Part shown: positions 8,375 to 14,073 of the stretch, in pieces | How the letters are laid out: the number at the start of each line of letters is the position of its first letter | How positions within the stretch are numbered: position 1 is the stretch's first letter | Assembly: GCA_964452915.1 (NCBI GenBank) | Contig: CAYVNW010000054.1 | Span: 1 to 14,073 of the forward strand | Direction of reading: 5' to 3' | DNA: 14,073 nucleotides | Source: Colivivens sp964452915 | Lineage (GTDB): Bacteria > Bacteroidota > Bacteroidia > Bacteroidales > Bacteroidaceae | Notes under the pieces: generated by a model | What the model was told of the DNA's origin: nothing | The model's input: only the letters and a program-made list of their open reading frames with translations | The model's database searches: none | Position numbers and translations under genes: made by a program

Positions 8375-9253
8375 TCAATATAAAAAACCTATTATTCATA
8401 GAGGCAGTTTACAGCCTAAAGGAGTCTCAATATCGTCAGCCAACACAAACGAGTTCTTCTCGTCAGAAATTTGGGTGAAGCCCTTGCTCTTTCCGCCGAC
8501 TTCGAAAAGATACTTACCATTGGATTTAAAGTCGCCTTTGGTCTTTCCATACTCCACATCGCCGATGAATGACAGTTGGTTCACTGCAAATGTTTCCCTG
8601 ACAGTAGCAATACTAATATTATCAGTGGCAAGGACATAAATCATGTTTGGTGATTCTAAATAGACTTTGTCAGGCTTCTGCATCTTCTTCACTGAGAGCA
8701 GACCGGAATACAGCAGGTTGAGTATCCTCGCGTCAAAAAGATACTTGAGATATTCTATGACCGTGTTCCTCTGCAATCCAATCATGGACGAGAGTTTTGT
8801 TACGTCCACTTCGAATGGTACCGACTGGACGAGAATTCCGACAAGAGCCTTTATCTTTCGTGTGTTTGCCGGTGAGATGTTTCGCTGCTGTACAAGTTCG
8901 GAGTTGATTATATAGTCTATCACATTGTCGATGGTGGTGTAATAATCTTCCTTGTCGTCGACGTAGTATGGGAAATACTCATACTTTAGATAATCATGAA
9001 ATAGTGGTATCGGCTGGCATACATTGTTGACTTGCGAGCAAATGTCACCTGGGGCTGACAGCAGGGTCTCTATGTCAGTACTTGGAATGTTTATACCTTT
9101 ATTGAACTGCAAATATTCTCAGAATGACAGACCATGCATGTCATACGGAAGGCACCGGCGCGAGAGGTCGGCATCACCGCCAATTATGTTCAAAAGCGAG
9201 GACGCTGATATAACAACCCTCATGTCAGGGTACAAATCATATATTTCCTTTTA
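8375..9253 (-). pseudogene. Decayed AAA/DUF4143-family ATP-binding protein, N-terminus missing
   Basis: Read on the minus strand from about 9250, the residues KEIYDLYPD, VVISASSLLNI, ADLSRRCLPYDMHGLSF, EYLQFNKGINIP match the central part of the AAA proteins that carry a C-terminal DUF4143 domain. The arginine-finger-like LSRR is present. Next comes a helical region, then the winged-helix-like VDVTKLSSMIGLQRNTVIEY and the tail DDIETPLGCKLPL. An in-frame TGA (9119-9121) stands where the family has Arg in LSF-R-EYLQF. Another TGA (8396-8398) stands where the C-terminal Trp is expected; after it IIGFLY and a final TGA (8375-8377) continue the family ending. A TAA (9251-9253) breaks the frame just upstream of KEIYD. 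The Walker A half of the ATPase is not found further upstream. The 238-residue open frame 8396-9112 exists but would need a TTG start in mid-domain, so I call this a pseudogene. Family role is not well established. Confidence 0.8.
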
Positions 9254-9450
9254 TTGCAGTCCGCTAAAACTTTTTGCTTTTTGAGAAAAGCATTATTGCA
9301 TTCAAACTGCTTTATGTGAAAATCACGGGCGAAATTTTGGCGGAGTCAGGCAAATAAAGACAGATGACGGTGTGGGAGGAATGGCAATCCTAGGTGTATA
9401 CGCTGTTTATTGTGGCACCCCTCCAAGGTGTTGGGCGTGTGAGGAGCACT

Positions 9451-9503
9451 CATACCTCAGGTGCACTGACTGCGTCGGTGTACGCAGTGTGACCGCACCT
9501 GAG
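9451..9503. repeat. Hairpin repeat, copy upstream of the hemicellulase
   Basis: Outer arms CTCAGGTGC (9456-9464) and GCACCTGAG (9495-9503) are perfect complements. Inside them ACTGCGT (9469-9475) and ACGCAGT (9482-9488) form a second perfect stem. An alternative stem GTGCACTGAC/GTCGGTGTAC (9461-9483) would compete with both. The block from CATACC through GTCGGTGTAC recurs at 12801-12834 with only two substitutions and one extra base, so it belongs to a repeat family that brackets the hemicellulase gene. Both copies are followed by GTGTGAC. Confidence 0.7.
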
Positions 9504-9623
9504 AGGAAGATGAAGTCACTGCATTTTTATCATAAAAAGCTACAGTTGCTTTGCATGTCTGTAATATTTGAAACAAATGTTTGCAGATACGTTCAAACAT
9601 TTTTTTCTCAATTTATAATCATC

Positions 9624-9631
9624 TATCTTTG
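9624..9631 (+). promoter_or_regulatory. Bacteroidetes -7 box for the hemicellulase gene
   Basis: TATCTTTG matches the TAnnTTTG consensus exactly and is followed by GCAG. The -33 position, about 20 bases upstream, is only T-rich (9600-9606) without a clear TTTG. The predicted transcript would begin near 9638 and carry an A/T-rich leader of about 40 bases before ATG 9679. Confidence 0.6.
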
Positions 9632-9678
9632 CAGTATGTTTTGTTAAGGCAGATATATACTAAACAAATATTAGATTT

Positions 9679-12600
9679 ATGTACACAAGAACTATGAACA
9701 TCAAAACAGCACTTAAAGGTGTTTACGCTTTTGCGGTATGCACTATCGTTGGATGCCTTAGTACAGGAACGGCAGACGCTCAAACAGCGCCACAAGACCG
9801 CTATGTTTTCACTGGATCAGGAAACCCGTACTTGCCTCTATGGGAACATCTGCCCGACGGGGAGCCACGGGTTTTCGAAGACCCTGACAACCCGGGCAAG
9901 TATCGCGCATATATTGTGGGTTCGCACGATGTGCGTCTCGACAGCTATTGCGGACCGGACGTACACGAATGGTCGGCTCCGGTTGAAGACCTGAGCCAAT
10001 GGCGCGATGAAGGCAGCATCTTCAAATACAACATATCAAATCAATGGGATGTTATGTATGCACCGGATTTAGTTGAAATCAAGGACAAAAACGGGAAAAA
10101 GGTTTATTACCTCTACCCTCACAGCCGCGGCTTTCAAAGAGTGGGTATGGTTTGCAAGGGCGACAGACCTGACGGGCCGTTCACACCGGTCAATCTGAAA
10201 CCCGACGGAACGGCGACCGTTGACGGAAGTATCATTGATTTTGATCCATCGGTGTTCGTGGAGAATATTAAGGACAAGAACGATCCCGACTATAATATAG
10301 GATTCCGTGCATATTGTTTCTGGGGGTTCCAGCACTCAACTGCAATGGAACTCGACCAAAGTACTATGTACTCCATACGCCCCGGCACTCCTCTGCACGA
10401 TTACTTCCTTCCCGCAAGTTCAAGCTACGGAGTGGTGCGCGATCCTAAAGGCACTGAGTATCCTGCACTCTACAAGGGGCAGAATCCCGGTGACTTCAAC
10501 TTCTTTGAAGCTTCGTCGATCCGACAAATAGGTAATAAATATGTAATGGTTTTCTCCGGTTATTCCGGCCCTGACTACGGACTCAGCAGTACTAATTCGG
10601 CTCTTCGCTATGCATTCGGAGACACTCCTCTCGGTCCGTGGAGGAGCGGTGGCGTACTTGTTGACTCCCGTGGTGTGGTGCCAAATGAAGACGGCAGCCA
10701 CCTTACTACGACAAATTCTGCACACAACACTCACGGCAGCCTGCAACAGATTAACGGACAGTGGTATGTGTTTTATCACAGACCGCCACGCGGCTTCGGA
10801 AACGCGCGTCAGGCTATGGTCGCTCCTGTAAAAATTGAATGGGACAAGAAGAAAGTTGCCGACGGAGGTATCGTAAGAATTACAGGTTACGACCCGTATG
10901 CCAAAGATGAGACCTGGACTGCTAAAGCTAACGACGGGACTCAATACACGGGAGCAGAAGTGACATCAGAAGGTTTCCATATTTTCGGACTGGACCCTTA
11001 CAAGTACTACTCGGCTGGGTATGCATGCTACATGTCTGACCCCGGACTAATGCAGGATTCATGGGATGTCTGGGATAACAATATGGATATCACAGGTGTG
11101 AAGAACGAAGGGATAATAGGGTTCAAATATTTTGGCTTTGGAGGTCTCAAAAAGGATGCCAAGGGTATTAAGGCATTCGAAGGAGCCAAGAAGGGAAATA
11201 ACACTGCAATCAATCTGTTCCTCACTCCACGAACCTCAAATGCGTTCACTGTTAAAGTAATGCTCGACGGACCTTATGCAAACAGTACTTGGAATGGAAA
11301 GGAAATTGCAACTGTCTCAATACCTGCAAATTCGAAGCAGGTGTCGACAAAGTTAGTTGCGGATGTCGCAGCGTCGGTTGAGGGCCTCAAGGGCAAGCAT
11401 GCCATATATCTTGTTGCTACAGGAAATGGGAACGAGCCATTATTCGATTTGCACGGAATCGGGTTCAGTAGCAACAAGACCAGCATTAAGCGCGTACTCC
11501 CTCCTACCGTAAAGATACAAGCGGGCGGAAAGACTTTGACCATACCAACTGAGCCAATCCACTCGACCGAACAGAACGGCTATTGCAAGGCGACAAACTA
11601 CAAAGTTGTATACAAGGGACTGCCAAACGACAATCCACAGGTTACTGCAAGTTGTGATAACCCTGATGTAAGCATTAGTATTTCCGATGCTCAGGGTTGT
11701 ATGGCACAAGTGGTGTGCAAATATAACGGACAGGAGAAGACGTTCCTCGTTGTAAAGGAAGATTCTATCGATGAGAGCTATGGTTATAAGGATACATATA
11801 AAGACTATTTTACGATCGGAGTAGCTGTGAATATGATGAACATATCGAATCCGGAGCAGATTGAGATCATAAAGCGCAACTTCAACAGTATTACTGCCGA
11901 GAACGACATGAAGCCTGTATCAGTACACCCCGCAGAAGGTGTGTGGAATTGGACCAATGCCGATAAGATTGCAGATTTCTGCCGGCAAAACGGCATTAAG
12001 CTGCGTGGTCACTGCCTTTGCTGGCATAACCAATTCTCCGACTGGATGTTTACCGATAAAAACGGTAAGGAGGTTAGCAAACAAGTGTTCTACAAACGTC
12101 TGCGGGAACATATTCACACTATAGTGAAACGCTATAAGGATATCATATACGCATGGGACGTTGTCAATGAAGCTATTTCCGACAACGGTGAAAATCCATA
12201 TCGTGAATCACGCCTGTATAAGCTCTGTGGTGACGAATTCATCGCAAAAGCATTTCAATATGCTCGCGAAGCAGATCCTAAAGTGCTTCTCTTCTATAAT
12301 GATTACAACGCTGCAGATCCTGTAAAACGTGACAAAATATACAATGTAGTAAAAAAGATGAAAGCAGCAGGTGTACCAATTGATGGAATTGGTATGCAAG
12401 GGCACTATAACATCTATGGTCCATCAGCTGAAGATATTGATGCGGCTATCACAAAATACGCAACTATCGTTAAGCATATACACATGACAGAACTCGATAT
12501 ACGTGTCAACCGCGAAATGGGCGGACAGCTACGGTTCTCACGTGGTGAAGGTATAAAAGTTACCGATCAAATGAAGAAGATGCAGGAAGACGCTTATGCA

Positions 12601-12768
12601 AATCTCTTCAAAGTATTACGCAAGCACAAGGATGTAGTTGACAACGTAACTTTCTGGAATCTTAGCGACCGAGATTCCTGGTTGGGAACAAACAACTACC
12701 CGTTGCCATTCGATCAGAACTACAAGCCAAAGAAAGTATATACTATAATACGTGACTTTCAACAATAA
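9679..12768 (+). CDS. Secreted multidomain hemicellulase: GH43, CBM6-like, unassigned domain, GH10
   Basis: This 1029-residue exported enzyme probably attacks arabinoxylan: GH10 cleaves internal beta-1,4-xylan bonds, and GH43 removes arabinose or xylose. The signal peptide is hydrophobic at about 14-30, with a possible lipobox IVGC (Cys26) or cleavage after ADA at 34; the start may be ATG 9679 or ATG 9694, five codons on. GH43 spans about 45-405, with candidate catalytic residues Asp68 (FEDPD), Asp130 (YAPD) and Glu277 (FFEASS). A CBM6-like beta-sandwich lies at about 468-598 (IIGFKYFGFGG, GKHAIYLVATG). An unassigned beta-rich stretch lies at about 608-692. GH10 at about 700-1029 has WDVVNEA with acid/base Glu831, HMTELDI with nucleophile Glu938, and a FWNLSDRDSWL strand. 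All catalytic positions look intact. No SusC/SusD genes are visible nearby. Terminator-like hairpin follows at 12804. Confidence 0.92.
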   Translation: MYTRTMNIKTALKGVYAFAVCTIVGCLSTGTADAQTAPQDRYVFTGSGNPYLPLWEHLPDGEPRVFEDPDNPGKYRAYIVGSHDVRLDSYCGPDVHEWSAPVEDLSQWRDEGSIFKYNISNQWDVMYAPDLVEIKDKNGKKVYYLYPHSRGFQRVGMVCKGDRPDGPFTPVNLKPDGTATVDGSIIDFDPSVFVENIKDKNDPDYNIGFRAYCFWGFQHSTAMELDQSTMYSIRPGTPLHDYFLPASSSYGVVRDPKGTEYPALYKGQNPGDFNFFEASSIRQIGNKYVMVFSGYSGPDYGLSSTNSALRYAFGDTPLGPWRSGGVLVDSRGVVPNEDGSHLTTTNSAHNTHGSLQQINGQWYVFYHRPPRGFGNARQAMVAPVKIEWDKKKVADGGIVRITGYDPYAKDETWTAKANDGTQYTGAEVTSEGFHIFGLDPYKYYSAGYACYMSDPGLMQDSWDVWDNNMDITGVKNEGIIGFKYFGFGGLKKDAKGIKAFEGAKKGNNTAINLFLTPRTSNAFTVKVMLDGPYANSTWNGKEIATVSIPANSKQVSTKLVADVAASVEGLKGKHAIYLVATGNGNEPLFDLHGIGFSSNKTSIKRVLPPTVKIQAGGKTLTIPTEPIHSTEQNGYCKATNYKVVYKGLPNDNPQVTASCDNPDVSISISDAQGCMAQVVCKYNGQEKTFLVVKEDSIDESYGYKDTYKDYFTIGVAVNMMNISNPEQIEIIKRNFNSITAENDMKPVSVHPAEGVWNWTNADKIADFCRQNGIKLRGHCLCWHNQFSDWMFTDKNGKEVSKQVFYKRLREHIHTIVKRYKDIIYAWDVVNEAISDNGENPYRESRLYKLCGDEFIAKAFQYAREADPKVLLFYNDYNAADPVKRDKIYNVVKKMKAAGVPIDGIGMQGHYNIYGPSAEDIDAAITKYATIVKHIHMTELDIRVNREMGGQLRFSRGEGIKVTDQMKKMQEDAYANLFKVLRKHKDVVDNVTFWNLSDRDSWLGTNNYPLPFDQNYKPKKVYTIIRDFQQ

Positions 12769-12800
12769 CTATAGCTGACACACAGCGATTAGTGGCCATT

Positions 12801-12841
12801 CATACCCCAGCGTGCACTGACTGAGTCGGTGTACCTGGGGT
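12801..12841 (+). terminator. Strong hairpin after the hemicellulase; second copy of the hairpin repeat
   Basis: ACCCCAG (12804-12810) pairs with CTGGGGT (12835-12841). After a one-base bulge, GTGCACTGAC (12812-12821) pairs with GTCGGTGTAC (12825-12834) including two G-T pairs, closing a three-base loop. The 17-pair stem ends in TTT 32 bases past the stop codon, so it is a good candidate terminator. Its loop-side sequence is shared with the copy at 9451-9483. Confidence 0.65.
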
Positions 12842-12849
12842 TTCGCATG

Positions 12850-13140
12850 GTGTGACATCTCTGATGTCAGTGCTTGCACACTGGATAGTATCAAGCGGCG
12901 ACCCTGCCTGGGTCGTGGTCTTTTGTTGGGCTATATGCCCGCCTCACAGTGAACTGATGAGACGGGGTTACTAAACGGTTAGCCTTTCAGGCTAATGCGA
13001 AATGACAAAGTACAGGTGTCGGGTGCTATGAATTGACCGACACAAGGCACAAGTCATAAAAATCGGTATGACGAAGGGGGGCGCTATGCATCAGTGCTGT
13101 TACATAGTTCACCCGGACGAAATATCTTCGTGATTTTTCT
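12850..13140 (+). ncRNA. Hairpin-dense region; candidate 5' (domain I) fragment of a group II intron
   Basis: No gene is present, but consecutive short inverted repeats fill the interval: TGACATC/GATGTCA (12853-12869), CGACCC/GGGTCG (12899-12915), GGGC/GCCC (12928-12940), CTCACAG/CTG-TGAG (12943-12961), TTAGCCT/AGGCTAA (12979-12995), GTGTCGG/CCGACAC (13016-13043). ATGAC (13002-13006) can pair with GTCAT (13053-13057) around the last of these. The block begins with GTGTGAC (12850), which fits the GUGYG 5' end of group II introns, directly after a terminator-like hairpin as in class C insertion sites. The order GGG-loop-CCC, GTTA-ACGGTTAGCC and GCGAAA resembles domain I as I recall it. No reverse transcriptase gene or domain V is seen before the promoter at 13149, so it would be a remnant. 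A different structured RNA is possible. Confidence 0.45.
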
Positions 13141-13148
13141 ATCATAAG

Positions 13149-13180
13149 TTTGTGCATTAAGAAAAAAACGTGTATATTTG
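13149..13180 (+). promoter_or_regulatory. Bacteroidetes promoter for the secreted-protein genes
   Basis: TTTG at 13149-13152 and TATATTTG at 13173-13180 are separated by 20 bases, matching the -33/-7 pattern TTTG-N19-21-TAnnTTTG. Transcription would start near 13187 and leave a leader of about 70 bases before ATG 13257. Confidence 0.75.
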
Positions 13181-13256
13181 CGGCGTGCAACTTATTGGGT
13201 AGTGCATAAACAACCTAAGATAAGAATATATACTAACAACTAAAACCTTATAGAAT

Positions 13257-13897
13257 ATGAAAACAAACATACTAACACTTACAGCGGTTCTGGTTGCCAT
13301 CGCAGCCAGCGCGCAAACATCTTTACAAGTACCAAATTCATCCTGAGTGCCAGTGATGCGGGAATTACTACGAATCTCTCAACATTGGATCCTGTAGCAG
13401 TGGATTCCTTTGCTTTCCAGATACAAGAGGATGATACCATTACTCTCATTGATATAGGCGATATGATACGGGATATAAGAACAGGGACATTAACAATTCC
13501 TGGAAGTCTTTATTCGCCTTACATAACAATATCCGTTCCAAGCTATACGCTTACAACAGGGAAAGGATACGCACTAAGATACCGTATTCCAACGTCATTT
13601 TATTTCAAATACATGTGCAGTGGTCCACGCGACATTCGTGTAAGCATCCTTGGATGCAACAGTTCAGGAGAAATATGTTTCAGGCAGATAATAGCGGAGG
13701 CTGCTTATCAGAGTACACTGGTTCAGGGAAGCCACTGGGACTGTTACGGGTTGCAGAATGCCACGGATGACTGCCGCTACTGTTACTATTATTACCCTTT
13801 TGAACTGTCTAAAAAAAGGAACTCATGGACTGGAGACAACGCATCGACCGATGTGGTATCATGTTTTATCAGCATATCACTTTCAGGCGGCTATTGA
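13257..13897 (+). pseudogene. Secreted cysteine-containing protein of unknown family, split by a one-base frameshift
   Basis: ATG 13257 opens a clear signal peptide (MKTNILTLTAVLVAIAASAQ, 20 residues) whose frame stops at TGA 13344-13346 after 29 codons. The neighbouring frame is open from about 13310 to TGA 13895-13897 and reads FTSTKFILSASDAG and onward, with no own signal peptide or plausible start. One added T in the TCTTTACA stretch (13320-13327) would join the two into a 213-residue exported protein. The mature part is beta-rich in pattern, with six Cys in its second half, including CRYCYYYYPF and an SGGY end. I do not recognise the family. A strong promoter precedes it and another secreted-protein gene follows after 53 bases, so co-expression is likely. 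The shift could be a mutation, length variation in the T-run, or a sequencing error. Confidence 0.65.
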
Positions 13898-13950
13898 TCC
13901 CTGTTGCAGTCTGTGGCGGAACTTGTCATTTATAAGATAACAATAAGGAT

Positions 13951-14073
13951 ATGAATACCATTTGTCGTTTTATTCTCATATACGTATTTGCCGTTTTCAG
14001 TATGGCGGTTAGTGCGGATGACGGTACGGACTATTCCTGCGGCGAACATGCCACATGGAGTTTGGAGGACAAG
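13951..14073 (+). CDS. N-terminus of a secreted protein resembling BspA-type leucine-rich repeat proteins (3' partial)
   Basis: ATG 13951 follows AATAAGGAT, a fair ribosome-binding site. The first 41 codons run to the window edge. Residues about 4-23 form a signal peptide (CRFILIYVFAVFSMAVSA), likely cleaved after VSA. The mature start DYSCGEHATWSLED resembles the CGxNxTWxLxxDGTLTISG opening found in BspA-like surface proteins, which continue with LRR_5-type repeats used in adhesion. Only this opening is visible, so the family call is tentative. It lies 53 bases after the frameshifted secreted-protein gene and shares its direction, probably on the same transcript from the promoter at 13149. 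Confidence 0.6.
   Translation, partial: MNTICRFILIYVFAVFSMAVSADDGTDYSCGEHATWSLEDK

Larger units (their letters stand above)
9254..9678. other. Gene-free leader of the hemicellulase
   Basis: No gene is supported. A 91-codon plus-strand frame at 9372-9647 is low-complexity, cysteine-rich and overlaps hairpins and the promoter, so I do not accept it. The interval holds a GTGCACTGACTG-containing hairpin repeat at 9451-9503 and a promoter at 9624-9631. The sequence is AT-rich from about 9520 to the start codon. Confidence 0.5.

Noticed and set aside
8396..9112. Intact 238-residue minus-strand protein starting at TTG 9110-9112
   Set aside because: The family sequence continues upstream of the preceding TGA and downstream of the terminal TGA, so this is the readable middle of a broken gene and not a gene with a TTG start.
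9372..9647. A 91-codon plus-strand open frame upstream of the hemicellulase
   Set aside because: Cysteine-rich low-complexity translation with no domain, overlapping the hairpin repeat and running through the promoter; no ribosome-binding site that argues for it.
12943..13060. Hammerhead ribozyme: CTGATGA at 12954-12960, GAAA at 12999-13002 and a possible stem III ATGAC/GTCAT followed by A
   Set aside because: The required stem II between CTGATGA and GAAA does not form (only the first G-C pair fits), and the flanks do not pair as stem I (A opposite A). The core motifs alone are short enough to arise by chance.
12769..13256. tRNA, RNase P RNA or tmRNA in the hairpin-rich gap
   Set aside because: No cloverleaf with T-loop consensus, no CCA end and no RNase P or tmRNA core sequences could be recognised by eye.
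13385..13897. Independent 170-residue protein starting at TTG 13385
   Set aside because: No ribosome-binding site, no signal peptide, and the same frame is open and protein-like upstream to about 13310, where it meets the signal-peptide frame; a frameshifted single gene explains both better.

Overview
The window looks like part of a Bacteroidales genome (Prevotella or Muribaculaceae type). Four things point there: two perfect Bacteroidetes -7 boxes (TAnnTTTG) upstream of secreted-protein genes, few recognisable Shine-Dalgarno sequences, a split MFP/permease/ATPase/permease efflux operon, and a GH43-GH10 hemicellulase. The assignment rests on gene content and signals only, not on a database match.

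Left end (1-900): the tail of an unrecognised plus-strand gene converges on, and overlaps by 12 bases, a minus-strand gene with a GNAT-like acetyltransferase fold signature. The minus-strand frame stays protein-like upstream of its first ATG until about position 897, then stops abruptly. From about 901 the plus strand encodes what looks like the last 27 residues of a TolC-family outer-membrane efflux protein. Two unrelated sequences therefore appear to be joined at about 900, and both genes at the join are cut.

Efflux operon (901-7890): TolC remnant, periplasmic adaptor (HlyD/MacA type), an 807-residue FtsX/MacB-type permease, an ATPase with all expected motifs, and a second 821-residue permease of different sequence. 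The genes are co-directional with gaps of 16-31 bases. The expected machine is a tripartite ABC exporter, with adaptor and permease bridging to an outer-membrane channel. The channel gene is broken here.

Decay and repeat region (7881-9678): a 77-bp unit and a partial second copy start inside the last codons of the second permease. They are followed by GTCATCCCG-type inverted repeats and an 11-bp hairpin. On the minus strand lies a decayed AAA/DUF4143-family gene with three in-frame stops, each explained by a single C:G to T:A transition. A hairpin-bearing repeat and a promoter then lead into the hemicellulase.

Hemicellulose region (9679-12841): one 1029-residue secreted protein carries GH43, a CBM6-like domain, an unassigned beta-rich domain and GH10. 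It ends in a strong hairpin that belongs to the same repeat family as the one upstream of the gene.

Right end (12850-14073): about 290 bases of consecutive hairpins resemble domain I of a bacterial group II intron without its reverse transcriptase. A textbook promoter follows, then a secreted cysteine-containing protein split by a one-base frameshift, and the first 41 codons of a secreted protein resembling BspA-type leucine-rich repeat proteins.
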